Assembly: GCA_002270565.1 (NCBI GenBank) | Contig: NQMI01000079.1 | Location: 151,043 to 215,042, forward strand | Length of the DNA stretch: 64,000 bases | Direction: 5' to 3' | Origin: Stenocarpella maydis | Taxonomy: Eukaryota > Ascomycota > Sordariomycetes > Diaporthales > Diaporthaceae | Shown here: positions 1-10,706 of the stretch, one piece after another | Layout of the letters: each line of letters starts with the position of its first letter | Position numbering within the stretch: the first letter of the stretch is position 1 | Position numbers and translations under genes: made by a program | Notes under the pieces: model-generated | What the model saw: only the letters and a program-made list of their open reading frames with translations | Databases searched by the model: none | What the model was told of the DNA's origin: nothing

Positions 1-1574
1 AGCTCGTGGCGATGTCGGAGATCCGTGACGACCCTGATTGGGTTCAGGCCGGCATTCTCGGCCAAAGTCGTCGGGATGACCTCCATCGCATCGGCAAAGG
101 CCTTCCAGCAGATGGACTCAGTGCCTGTCAACTCTCGCGATTGTCTGGACAGCTGAGCGGCAATCTCAATCTCGGGAGCACCACCGCCTGCAATCAGGGC
201 CTTCTTCTTGACCAGGCATCGTACCACACAAAGGGCGTCGTGCAGGGAACGCTCTGCCTCGTCGAGGATAAGGGAGTTTGCGCCTCGTACGACAACAGAC
301 ACAGTCTTGCCCGCGGACTTGGTGCCGGTCACCTTGACCATGCGAGCTCCTGAAGACTGCACCTCCTCGACGAGGTCAGCGCTGCCGAGTTTGTCCTCGG
401 TGAACGAATCGACGTCCGCAACAGGCTTGCAGCCCGTGGACTTGCAAATGAACTCGACCTCGTCGCGCTCGATGTCCTTGATGACCATGATGTTGAGCTT
501 GGCGAGGAAGTGGAGCGAGAGGTCGTTGACCGCGTCCCGGAGGATGGACTTCTGGATGAGCAGGACGTTGCACTTGGACTTCTTGATCTTCTTGGCCATG
601 TTTAGGAGGTACATGCGCTCCTCCTTGACAATCTTGTCCATCTGACGGTAGTCGTTGACCGAGATGGTATTCTCCATGTCCGGCTTGGGCGGGCTGAGCT
701 GGAACTGGATGAGGCCGATCTTGGCCTTCTCCATGCGGATGGGGCCGCCGGCGTTCTTGATGACTGGCTGGGTGAGAACCACGCCGTCCACCAGCTCGCT
801 GTCCTCGATCGTGCCGCCGACCTTCTTGACGATCCTAATATTCTTGAGGTCCACGTTGTCCGCAGTCTTGAGGTCTATCGTCTTGGTAACGGAGTTGACG
901 GCCATGGGGCCTAGCAGGTTCGCGTACTGCGAGACGATTTTGGAGGAGAGGGAGGTGTTTGCAGCCTGCAGGAGTGCTGAGGTATCCGTCAGAGCGATGG
1001 GTAGTGACATGTCGTGAAGGACCTCTACGGCGGCGGCGGCAGCACGCTGGAAAGATTCGGATATGACTGAGGGATGGATGCCCTTTGATAGCAGGCGGTC
1101 GGCTGCGCCCAGGAGGGCACCGCAGATGACCACGACTGACGTCGTGCCATCACCAGCCTCGACGTCTTGTGCGTTGGAGAGGTTGACGAGCATCTTGGCC
1201 GTGGGGTGGAGGACAGACATGCTCTGCAGCATGGTGCTGCCGTCGTTTGTGATTATCGTCTCGCCCTTTCCGCTGCGGATCATCTTGTCCATGCCGCGCG
1301 GGCCCAGGGAGGTTCTGATGGCATCGGCGACGGCTGTTGAAGTGTGAAATCAGTAGGGTTCACGCGTGGCGGGCGACAAGGGCGGGCCTACCTCTGGCGG
1401 CGACGATGTTGGAGGAGCGGACAGCCAAGGGCTTCTCCTTGTTCTAGAAGGGGTTGTCAGGCGCTGTAAGGTTCCAAATAGCTCCTTGGAGCTTCAGGGA
1501 GCTGCAGGGAGCTTGTAACTCACACGAAAGGTGCTGTTTCCGCCGTTGGCGGGTGCCTGTGTTACGGTCGCCAT
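1..1574 (-). CDS. cct4: T-complex protein 1 subunit delta (CCT4), 3' end beyond window
   Basis: Delta subunit of the cytosolic chaperonin CCT/TRiC, which folds actin, tubulin and other proteins in an ATP-dependent double ring. Exons on the minus strand are 1574-1524, 1443-1392 and 1333-1; phases join cleanly (17 codons, 17 codons plus 1 nt, then the large exon). The N-terminus is [17 protein letters not shown]. Group II chaperonin signatures are visible: [19 protein letters not shown] and the ATP-site GDGTTS. Later come [10 protein letters not shown] and [11 protein letters not shown], the latter being characteristic of the delta subunit. About 478 residues are present of an expected ~530, so the C-terminus lies outside the window. 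It ends head-on against no visible neighbour; the small membrane-protein ORF on the same strand stops only ~110 nt upstream of its ATG. Confidence 0.95.
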
Positions 1575-1686
1575 CTTGATTGTGCTGGTTAGTATGGCGA
1601 AGTATTGGATTGGCACGGCGGGCAGAGGGGCAGAAATTATGTGGTCGATGTCTGTCGTGCACGGTCCACGGCAGCTTACACGTTTG

Positions 1687-1941
1687 CTAGTTTTCTAGGT
1701 TGAGGTCTTCCTGGACCCACTCTGGATCATCAGGACGGAACGGGTAGATGTGCGCCTTGTAGCGCTTGGGAAGGGCTCTGACGATTGGCCACTCGTTGTT
1801 CCAGCCGATAGGACCGTAGCAGCCAGTAAATAATATGGCTAGGCAGGAGGAGAGGCCGACGATGATCAGGATGAGCTCGATTCCGATCACCTAGCCCGGC
1901 ATCTGGTTGAGGGCAAAGGATGGGGACGGTGCGTGGTTCAT
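1687..1941 (-). pseudogene. small single-pass membrane protein ORF interrupted by an in-frame TAG
   Basis: Reading from ATG at 1941 gives 16 codons (MNHAPSPSFALNQMPG), then TAG at 1893-1891, then 67 more codons in the same frame to TAG at 1689. The second part holds one clear hydrophobic helix (IELILIIVGLSSCLAILFTG) followed by a polar tail with CYGPIGW and a PFRPDDPEWV segment. Codons on both sides of the TAG are GC3-rich like neighbouring real genes, so both parts look coding. Three readings are possible: a sense-to-stop mutation (for example TAC to TAG), a 3' splice site (the sequence is CTAG with a CTCAAC branch-like motif 17 nt upstream) joined to an exon I could not find, or translation only from a later start. 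I do not recognise the family. Confidence 0.4.
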
Positions 1942-3015
1942 TATGGATGATGATAGGTGGGTGTACTGGGGTAAGTGGCTGATGGTGTGAAGGGGACAGG
2001 AATCAGAAATCCTTCTGCAGAGGACAATGGGCTTTTCTGCTGGTATGCCATAAGTTATCATAAGGAAGCTGCCACACTCGGAGGGCAGGCCTGGAGGCTG
2101 CAGCACACTACTCATAGCAACCCACGACACCCAGACCTACAAACCTAGGTCCTGAGAACACGTACTCCCAGAAGACCTACATCGAGAAGACCTATACTGG
2201 AGACCTAGATGCTACCCAAGTCGCCATACTCGAGACACTGGTACTTAAATTACCTACCTAGGCAAACACTTATACTCAAGAAATATTACGAGGTATAGGG
2301 GAGTTAGGCACGATGGACCAAGGAAGTGGGTGGGAAGAGTGCTGTTCATAGGACTGCCAGGTATGCAAGACTGATTCCTGCCACGGGCTTCGCTTGGGCT
2401 TTTATACTTGCCATGGGCGCCTCTGGCGAGCAAGCAACTTATGTAACCCACTGATGGGCTATTCTGTCTAGGCGCAAGAGACCAACGTACCTCTAGAACC
2501 ATTCATTTCCTTCTCCGACTAGAGCTCCAGATCCGTTTCGCTGGATAAACCTCTAGCCGGGGATGAAGGCAAGGCTACATAAGCTACCTGCGAAAGGTAC
2601 ATTGTATTCTCTAGTAGAAGCGGTTCTAGAGAATTCTGGCATTATGACAATCTGCTTACCCATAATGTAGCGGTTTCGAGTCGTCGTCTCACCAGCCTGC
2701 CGGGCAGTTCTGGACTGCAGGTGCAAGCGCAGGTGCAGGTACAGGGGTCAGGGTCAGCTCAACTGACAGGGGTATTGCCGCCCCGAAGCCAGCGCGGCAG
2801 AGCAGCAGGCAACTTAGGATTACGGCAGCGCCGTTGTTTCTACGGAGCCCACCCAAGCTTACAACAACCACCAAGCCGCCCCTTCCAACCTAAACGTCAC
2901 CCCAACCCATCACACACCCCAACCTACCTCTTATCGTGCCACCAAGCTCCTCCTCCTCCCTCGACATCTCAGACATCAGTTTTGGGGCATCGTCTGACTC
3001 CCGACACCAGCCAAC
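1942..3015. promoter_or_regulatory. spacer upstream of rpt1
   Basis: About 1.1 kb between the small minus-strand ORF and rpt1. It contains short repeated words (agaagaccta type copies around 2170-2210, and CAGGTGCA/GCAGGTGCAGG copies around 2716-2745). A pyrimidine- and CACACC-rich stretch lies just upstream of the rpt1 ATG. No other gene could be supported. Confidence 0.4.
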
Positions 3016-4460
3016 ATGGTGAGCAAGCCCCCTCGGTCCTGTCGTCCCCATCGTCGCAGCTGCCCGTGCTAATAAAGACAACAACAGCCGTCTGCTACCG
3101 GCTCGAACTGGGAGAAGTACCAAAAGAACTACGCCGACGACGAGGTAGAGGAAAAGAAGATCACCCCGCTTTCCGATGAGTCCGTGCCTGACCCGACCGA
3201 CATTTGAGATCCAGCTGTGTTGACGACGTTTCCAGGGACATCCAGGTGCTCAAGACCTACGGTGCCGCGCCATACGGGGCCGCCCTCAAGAAGCTCGAGC
3301 AGCAGATAAAAGAGAGGCAACAAAGCGTAGATGAGAAGATCGGGGTAAAAGAGTCAGACACTGGTCTCGCACCACCACACCTCTGGGATGTCCCAGCCGA
3401 CCGTCAGCGAATGTCGGAAGAGCAACCGCTTCAGGTAGCGCGGTGCACAAAGATCATTCCGGACGAGAAGGACGACTCCAAGAGCAAATATGTCATCAAC
3501 GTCAAGCAGATCGCAAAGTTTGTCGTCCAGCTCGGCGAGCGCGTCTCCCCAACCGACATCGAGGAGGGCATGCGAGTCGGCGTCGACCGCAACAAGTACC
3601 AGATCATGCTGCCCCTGCCGCCCAAGATCGATGCGAGCGTCACCATGATGACCGTCGAGGAGAAGCCCGACGTCACATACGGCGACGTGGGAGGCTGCAA
3701 AGAGCAGGTCGAGAAGTTGCGTGAGGTCGTCGAGATGCCGCTCCTGTCGCCCGAGCGCTTCGTTAACCTGGGCATCGATCCGCCCAAGGGCGCACTCTTG
3801 TACGGCCCTCCTGGAACTGGAAAGACGCTCTGCGCACGTGCTGTGGCAAACCGGACAGACGCAACCTTCATCCGTGTCATCGGCTCCGAGCTGGTGCAGA
3901 AATACGTCGGAGAGGGTGCGCGTATGGTCCGGGAGCTGTTTGAGATGGCGCGCACCAAGAAGGCCTGTATCATCTTCTTCGATGAAATCGACGCCATCGG
4001 AGGTGCGCGGTTCGACGACGGCGCGGGAGGCGACAACGAGGTGCAGCGAACGATGCTGGAACTCATCACACAGCTGGACGGGTTCGACGCCCGTGGCAAC
4101 ATCAAGGTCATGTTCGCGACCAACAGGCCATCCACCCTGGACCCGGCCCTCATGAGGCCGGGTCGTATCGACCGAAAAATCGAATTCTCGCTGCCCGACC
4201 TCGACGGCCGTGCCAACATTCTTCGTATCCACGCCAAGAGCATGTCGGTCGAGCGCGACATTCGATGGGAGCTCATCTCACGACTGTGCCCCAACGCCAC
4301 AGGCGCCGAGCTGCGCAGTGTGTGTACCGAGGCTGGCATGTTCGCCATCCGGGCGCGGAGAAAGGTCGCCACCGAGAAAGACTTCCTCAGTGCGGTGGAG
4401 AAGGTCATCAAGGGCAACCTCAAGTTCAACTCCACTGCGTCGTACATGCAGTATAACTAG
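3016..4460 (+). CDS. rpt1: 26S proteasome regulatory subunit Rpt1 (AAA ATPase)
   Basis: One of six ATPases of the 19S base that unfold substrates and open the 20S gate. The model has three exons: 3016-3018 (the ATG alone), 3088-3179 and 3236-4460, giving 439 residues. The first intron (GTGAGC) follows the ATG directly. The second uses a weak GTCCGT donor and a TTTCCAG acceptor. The join gives [16 protein letters not shown], typical of Rpt1/PSMC2. Walker A GPPGTGKT lies near residue 222 and Walker [12 protein letters not shown] near 280. The second region of homology has [17 protein letters not shown] with the arginine fingers. The C-terminus ends SYMQYN, in the position of the family HbYX-type tail. 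Long antisense frames over this gene are shadows of its GC3 bias. Confidence 0.97.
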
Positions 4461-4957
4461 ACGAGACACCCCAGAGGCTTGTGTGGGTGGGGTGTTGTAG
4501 TGCCGCGGCTTGCTTGTATGAATAGGGGGTATACTTAGGGACTTGCTAGGGATATCCGCGTTAGACAGCAAAAGACGACCCCGTTTTGATAATCATGCTG
4601 GGTCATATCCTGGCCTCCAATCCTGTGGTTGGGGTATCTACGTAATTACTCCCAATGGCGTGCATCCTCCGCAGTCCATTCCATACGCCTGCTGGGTGCC
4701 CCGATTCCTTCACTAGAGTCTCCCATCCCAAAAACTATGACATGAAAGCTGGCCGTTTCTGTACGGGAACCAGCTAAGAACCTAACCGAATCCCGAGGGC
4801 CCAACCATCATGGAAAGAGAATATTTGCAAGTTAAACCACCATGGTTCGTGTACACCACTGCTTGCAGCGAGCAGCCTGCCAAAGCAGTCATCAGGCCGG
4901 GCTCACGCTGAAAATGAGTACAACGCAGGCGACCTCTTCTACATCAGGTTGTCGGCC
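4461..4957. other. convergent spacer between rpt1 and the Cys-rich gene
   Basis: About 500 bp between two converging genes. I see only AT-richer 3' flanking sequence and no further gene, RNA or repeat. Confidence 0.5.
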
Positions 4958-5803
4958 CTAGGCCGCGAGACAGCCGAGGCAGGTGACCTCGCCTTCCACG
5001 CCCTCCTCGACACAGCATCGGCTGCAGATCCTGCCTCGGTGGCCTGTGCCTCCTTCCTTGACCCATGTCCCCTCCCTTATCCTGTGGTCCGCGCGCGGGC
5101 TGCCGCGCTCGATGTGTGCGCCCTCAGGAGGCGCGTCCTCCATGTGGAACGAGTGGTCGTGTCCGGTGTCGATCCTTCCCCCTTGCTCGTGATCGCTGTT
5201 GGTATCCTCGTCCCGCATAAGAACCTCCTCCTCGTGATCGTCGTGGCTGTACCCACCCCGCGGTGTCACGCCCCAGCCCATACATTCCCGCATGCAGACG
5301 TAGCACGTCCTCTCGCCGCAGCCCTGACAGTCGGCGTACGAGGCGAGCTCCGTCTTTTTTGTGGGCCTCCGGTGGCAGATGTGGCACGGCGCGAGCACGT
5401 TTGTGGTAATTGTTGTTCTGATGCCTAGCTTGCCGGCAGACGGCGACCTGGTGTGGTTGTGACGAGACGATGGTGCTAGGGGGGTCGGCCTCGGGCATGT
5501 TTGTTGCTGAAGTGAGTGGGCGAGGTATGGTGTTTGCTCGTCGCCACCCTGCTGCTGCTCTGCCATCATCCGCAGCTTCTTAGCCCGCGGGCTCGAGAGG
5601 GATATGATCTTCCTAGGTGGTGGGCCATGGCGCTGGGCGTAGATGTCGTGGTGGAAGTCCTGCGGGCTGAGGTTGAGCTTGTCAGCGAGGGGCTCAGCTG
5701 ATGACTTCCTATACAACTGCTCATACAATATGTGATACTCGGCGCTGGTGTCAAAGTCGTCGTGACGCCTCTTCTTGGAAGGAGGCTGAGTGAGCGAAGG
5801 CAT
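4958..5803 (-). CDS. Cys-rich putative zinc-binding protein, function unknown
   Basis: A single-exon reading frame of 281 residues. I start it at ATG 5803 (MPSLTQPPSKKRRHDDF) because the frame upstream to 5869 opens only with GTG. The N-terminal part carries a basic KKRR cluster that could be a nuclear signal, then a helix-like segment (EYHILYEQLYRK), then low complexity. The C-terminal half has three Cys clusters suited to metal binding: CHICH near residue 136, CQGCGERTCYVCMREC just after, and ICSRCC...CLGC at the end. An acidic, His-rich linker (HDDHEEE, DHEQGG) sits between the second and third clusters. The pattern resembles a split RING or zinc-ribbon fold, but I do not recognise a named family. 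It is divergent from the SF3b p14 gene. Confidence 0.75.
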   Translation of the reverse strand: MPSLTQPPSKKRRHDDFDTSAEYHILYEQLYRKSSAEPLADKLNLSPQDFHHDIYAQRHGPPPRKIISLSSPRAKKLRMMAEQQQGGDEQTPYLAHSLQQQTCPRPTPLAPSSRHNHTRSPSAGKLGIRTTITTNVLAPCHICHRRPTKKTELASYADCQGCGERTCYVCMRECMGWGVTPRGGYSHDDHEEEVLMRDEDTNSDHEQGGRIDTGHDHSFHMEDAPPEGAHIERGSPRADHRIREGTWVKEGGTGHRGRICSRCCVEEGVEGEVTCLGCLAA

Positions 5804-6942
5804 GGCGATACCCGGGCCTGCCCGATTGTTGGGCGGCGGGCTAAGCGCCAACAATTCACGCCTGTACACTGCCGCTGGGGCGGAGGGAGTGACGGTCCCG
5901 GGGACAGCTTAGAGAGTGTAGAGAGAGGGTACAAGGTGCAAGCACGGTATCCAGTGCCAACCTGAGGTCGATCAACCGAGGCGGAAATGAGTGTGAATGT
6001 TATTTACAGTTTGTAGGTGGTCAGCCAAAGGGGTGGCAGAAGAGCTGCTGTTGGGGGGGTTGAGGTGATAGTACTGCTACGGTGAGCGGGTTAATCATTT
6101 ATTAGCACAAGCATGCAGGCTCAGCTACTAACCCTCTGCAGCGGCGAGCAATTTTCTCGCCCAATAAGCCAGCAAGGGGCCATTTGAAGAAGGCAGAAAG
6201 CAACGTCAGGCCGTCTTCGTCCTCATTGAATTTTGGCACCTTTCGTAATGTACAATCCGTCAGATACTACAAGCTACAGCATGCTTGTTTACTTTGATGA
6301 ATCGCCGAGTGACGTTGCCGGCAGGCAACAGCACTGCTCTCTCATCGTGGTGCCTGATCACGCATGGCGTCTTTGCATGAAGAAGACGTGGTCCCCTAAC
6401 CCTTTGTCTCCACGTTACACGTCATGGCTTGGATCAGGATTGACAGGTCGTTCTCGGACTATGGGCCGCGGTGCGATCGTTTGGAGATAGGCAAGTAAAC
6501 ATGCGCCTTGACGAGCCCTGGGACGAATGAATCTAGAGGTGCGTAAAGTGCAGATAAAGTGCAGATGAGAAGTGCTCTGGCAACTATGGAGTCACCGTAT
6601 CTTCCGTAACGGAGAAGTTCCAGCCGTTGGCCGCGCACGGTCGGAAAGCGAACGGTATTACGCAGGGCAGGCGCCGCAGCCGGGGGGCGCGCGGCCAGAT
6701 AACGGTAACGGTACCCAGGTACCAAATGGGAGCACGTGCTGCCTGAGGAAGTGGGGAGGGGAGGCACCCGTCCGCGTTCAACTTCCAAGACGACTCTCGC
6801 CTCGCATCTTTCCTCCGACCACACCCGCGCCCTCTGGACATTCCCCATCTCGTCCATCCCACACCACCCATCTCGATCACTACATACTTTCCACCTACGG
6901 TTACTAGATTGTGAAGGTACCAGCGAACACGGCCATCAAGAT
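5804..6942. promoter_or_regulatory. divergent promoter region, Cys-rich gene / SF3b p14
   Basis: About 1.1 kb between two genes transcribed apart. It should hold both promoters and 5' UTRs. A GGTAACGGTACCCAGGTACC segment near 6704-6723 is rich in the palindrome GGTACC. No gene was supported within it. Confidence 0.45.
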
Positions 6943-7729
6943 ATGAGTCGCGCCGGTAAGCTTGCTCCGGAGGTAAATCGGTACGTAGCCACCTGGATCT
7001 ATCCATCTATCTCCTTAGCCCAGCCAGCACCCTATAGTCCAGCCTGGTCACATACGACCGCCGCCCATGGCTTGCTCCGTGTCACCACCACCGCCCCTCG
7101 TCCGCTCCGCGCCTGCAGGCCACACGAGACCCTCGCTGTCCTGCGCCTCAGTCTATCTGGCCCCAACACGCTCCTCGCCTCCCTCCTGGACTTCAGGATC
7201 TTTGCTGACTCAAACTTCATCATGTTCAGAGCTTTGTTCGTAAAGAATCTAAGGTATATTATCAGCGCCCCATCCATATTCTCTTATCTGAGCATATCGA
7301 TACTGAAAGATCCACGACAGCTACAACGTGACACCGGAGGAGCTCTTCGAGCTCTTCGGCAAGTACGGGCCTATTCGGTACGTGGCGACCCCCGATCTGA
7401 TGTTGCCTCAACATGCTCATGGCCCCCTGCAGCCAGGTCCGCCAAGGCATTGCGTCCAACACAAAGGGAACTGCCTTCGTTGTCTATGAAGACGTCATGG
7501 ATGCGAAGCAGGCGTGTGACAAGTTGAATGGCTTCAACTTCCAGGGCCGTTACCTTGTCGGTGAGTCTTGATGCCACGCCCGCACCTCTGGATCAATGCC
7601 TCCCCCTTCCACTAACACAATCCGGCAGTGCTATACCACCAGCCAGAGAAGATGGCCAAGTCAAAAGAGGACCTCGAGGCGCGCAAGGAGAATTTAGCGC
7701 AGCTCAAGAAACAACACGGTATCGATTGA
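6943..7729 (+). CDS. sf3b6: U2 snRNP SF3b subunit p14 (SF3B6/SF3B14), RRM protein
   Basis: Small RRM protein of the SF3b complex; in the human complex it contacts the branch-point adenosine and SF3B1. Five exons were assembled: 6943-6980, 7230-7253, 7321-7377, 7433-7560 and 7629-7729, total 115 residues, all phases consistent. Exon 1 gives [13 protein letters not shown], matching the family PPEVNR start. RNP2 is ALFVKNL and RNP1 is KGTAFVVY, followed by the family motif [17 protein letters not shown]. The C-terminus KKQHGID matches the human LKEKYGI end. The first intron is about 250 nt and the third exon-intron boundary uses GTACGT. The stop is TGA followed by CAATTT, and the frame stays open for 73 more codons (see findings). 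Confidence 0.95.
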
Positions 7730-9378
7730 CAATTTGACGGGCCTCGGGACAAGCACCTGCAAATACGACGTCCTGCAGGCCCGTCTTCCGCTTCGAAAAC
7801 CTCGTCTTCGAAGACTTCCACCCCTCCCAGATCGGCCCCGCGACCGATTCCCAAGAAGAGCAGGCCGACTCCTATGAAGACTGGAGGATCTAGGAATTCA
7901 TTCTCCGGCTTCGTCCGTGGTCTCCTCCCGACCGTCCCCGAATGCGCTTGATCGCGGCCGCCACACGAACGAAATTTCGAGGCGGCAATCATCTCGTGGG
8001 GGAAGCTGGGAGAGCATTTTACTAGTGTGGACACGCGCGCGCGCGCGCGCGCGGGTCCTGCTCGGCAAACTTGATATTTCTGCATGCGACAGATGACTCG
8101 AGGATCCTGGCACGGGGAGTCTACTTTCATTGTGAACCATAGGGCGTTGCTTCGTTGTCTCGGCACCAGACTGGCCTCTTGAGGATACCGCCCTCATTCT
8201 CTACGCATGGGCGGCTGCAGCGCGTTTCTCATTATCATCAAGGTACCCGCCGTTGGGATGATTGTCAGCTTGCTTTTTTTCGTGAAGGTTATTGAGCTAA
8301 TCGCCTCGCCGGCGTATTCCGGGCTGATGTCTACAATTGAGATGCCCATAACTCCTCTCTGACGATATGCCGTTGTGCCAGCTGCACAGCTGTAGGGCTG
8401 ACTCGTATGTGCACGCATAAGGCATGCGAGACTGCCAATGTGCCCACTGCCTGACAGCCCGGGCTTGCCTATACAGCATTCGAGGGGCTTGTGAATGTAC
8501 GTGGACTGTGTTATGAATTTAAGCCATGCCGCCTGCCTTCCGAATGCTACGTAAAGGGTTGGAGTGACCAACAGTCAGTCCTGAGGGCCGCTAGTGCTTG
8601 TGATTATTTGAGCCAAACGCCCGGGCTGCCGGCGTGCCAGGCGTGTCCAACGCGGCAGACTCGGCGGTGAGGAGCCGAGATGTGGTTGCTTTAACCCGCG
8701 AAATTGCAAATGCCTGTGCCGAGCAATAGTGCCCCAAGTGAGGCAGCGTTCGGGGGCGTCGACGGGCGTCGAAAGTTAAGCTTAGCAAAGTGCCTGCAGC
8801 CCAGACCCTCTTTTGGCCAAGAGGATGCCACCTCCTAGGTCAGTGACGTTTCATGATTCGGCAAGGGCCCGGCCCAAGGATTTCTCAGCCGACCACCTTG
8901 GGTCTTGGAGGACACCTGGAGGAACTGCATTGCCTCTCCTCCTCTTGTGCTGCTGGTTGGGGGCCTGTGGTTTGTGACCAGGCAATTTTGTCCACCCTCC
9001 ATTTAATAAGCAACACAGGCTGCAACCAGCACCCGGCCCAGGTGCCATCAGTTCGTTTCGTTTCATCTCTATTACACGGTAAATTCCAGTCGGTTGCAAC
9101 ATTTCCGCGGGCCACTCTCGACCGGACGCTTCACATCATTACTTTTAGTCTACCACGACTAGCTAAGCGTACGACCACGAGGGAGACGGCACGCACGCGG
9201 CTTTAAGACCACCTATAGATCTACTACCTTTCCGCATCCGCTCTAGCACTACCCCTGACGTCGACATTCTACAAGCCTAGAGAGAAGGTGCGGAGTCACA
9301 AGGCGCCTCTCGCCTCACCTCGCCCCCATTTCTACGGCTAGGCACACTGCAATCACTTTCCCACTCCACCCGGCTTAT
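7730..9378. other. spacer between SF3b p14 and STIMATE-like gene
   Basis: About 1.6 kb. The first 222 nt continue the SF3b p14 frame without a stop. A pure alternating CG tract lies at 8031-8053. The distal part, with pyrimidine-rich sequence at 9200-9370, is the likely promoter and leader of the next gene. No gene was supported. Confidence 0.45.
8031..8053. repeat. alternating CG dinucleotide tract
   Basis: ACAC followed by about nine and a half uninterrupted CG units. It is a perfect purine-pyrimidine alternation of the kind able to adopt Z-DNA under negative supercoiling. It lies ~300 nt downstream of the SF3b p14 stop, outside coding sequence. Confidence 0.9.
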
Positions 9379-10706
9379 ATGGCTGCACTTGCGCAGGCCG
9401 CGATCAACCACGTCGTCCGCGAGCTTGTTGATCGCCAACACATCGTCTCATCCGCCGCATTTGCCATAGCCACAGCGCCGAATACCCCTCTGCCCACGTC
9501 GGTGGGCGCCGAGGGACTCGACAGCATAACGACCACAACCACGACGGGCATCGCACCCACACCCACGGCGATGATGGCAGCCGGCGGGAGCGGCGGCGGC
9601 GGCGACCAGGGCGAGTGCCGCCTGCTGGGGCCCTTTGCGCTCTTCGTGCAGCTGGCGCTTGGTGGACTCGCCCTCATGTCCCTGGTGTACAAGAGGTGGC
9701 GGGAGAGGCCGCAGCGGCCCATGAAGATCTGGTTCTTTGACGTCTCGAAGCAGGTGTTCGGCTCAGTCCTGGTGCACGTCGCCAACGTGTTCATGTCGAT
9801 GCTCACGAGCGGGCGGTTCTCCATAAAGGTCGAGCCGACTTCTGCTGCAACAGTGCGGGCCCTGTCGATGATGGTGGTGCGAAGCCTGGTAGGGCGGGAT
9901 GCACAGGATGGGGGAGCTCCCGACAACGAGTACACGCCGAATCCCTGCTCGTTCTATCTCTTGAATCTTGCTATTGATGTAAGTTGGTCCGAGGCAGACA
10001 TACCCGTCTGTGTTGTCTCAATGATTTCCTTCAATATCTGACAATAAACCAGACAACGCTCGGAATCCCCATCCTTATCGGCCTGCTGCGAGTCTTCACC
10101 AGTCTCGTCTCCTACACGCCCCTAGGCCAACCGCGCGAGTCGATCCAGTCAGGCAACTACGGAAACCCACCCAACGCGCTATGGTGGCTGAAGCAGTCGA
10201 TCATATACTTCTGCGGTCTATTCGGCATGAAGCTCTGCGTTTTGATCATCTTCCTGATGCTGCCGTGGATCTCCCGCGTTGGGGACTGGGCCCTGGGCTG
10301 GACCGAAGGGAACGAGCGCGTCCAGATCGTCTTCGTGATGATGCTCTTCCCCCTCATCATGAACGCGATGCAGTACTACATTATCGACTCCTTCATCAAG
10401 AAGCCGGTGAGCAAGGATGACGAAGACGGCCACGATGGCTCCGGGCCGTCGGGGGGCGCGTACGAGAGGATCTCTGAGCCTGGTAGCGACGACGATGATG
10501 GCCCTCTCACGAGACACCGGCGCAGCCCGTCGATTCAACTGGAGGACGAGACTGATGTGAAGTCCGGAAAAGAGGGAAAACGGGTCAAGGGCACAGCAGA
10601 TGGGGAATACGATCCTGACCTCGACGGCGACAGGACTACGGTGGTAGGGAGCGGTTCATCGCCTTTGAGAGGGAGTTTGCCCAAGGAGCTGTTACCAAAG
10701 GAGTAA
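9379..10706 (+). CDS. STIMATE/YPL162C-like vacuolar membrane protein
   Basis: Multi-pass membrane protein of the STIMATE (TMEM110) family, which in fungi is represented by vacuolar membrane proteins of unknown biochemical role. Exons are 9379-9978 and 10053-10706, joined at AID|TTLG in phase 0, giving 417 residues. The low-complexity N-terminus leads to TM1 (FALFVQLALGGLALMSLVY), then the family segment QVFGSVLVHVANVF. Next come NPCSFYLLNLAIDTTLG, an ILIGLLRVF helix, the conserved SGNYGNPPNALWWLKQS, two strong helices (FGMKLCVLIIFLMLPWI and VFVMMLFPLIMNAMQYYII), and an acidic cytosolic tail with likely phosphosites. The intron has a clean GTAAGT donor. The family call rests on the SGxYG...WWxKQ motif and topology. 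Confidence 0.88.

Noticed and set aside
1444..1662. Further open frame after the second stop of the small membrane ORF, running across cct4 exon 1
   Set aside because: It overlaps the true cct4 exon in another frame and has no coding bias; it shows that 70-codon open runs occur by chance here.
3354..4447. Antisense open frames of 292 and 338 codons over rpt1
   Set aside because: They are the mirror of a GC3-biased AAA ATPase gene and have no recognisable motif.
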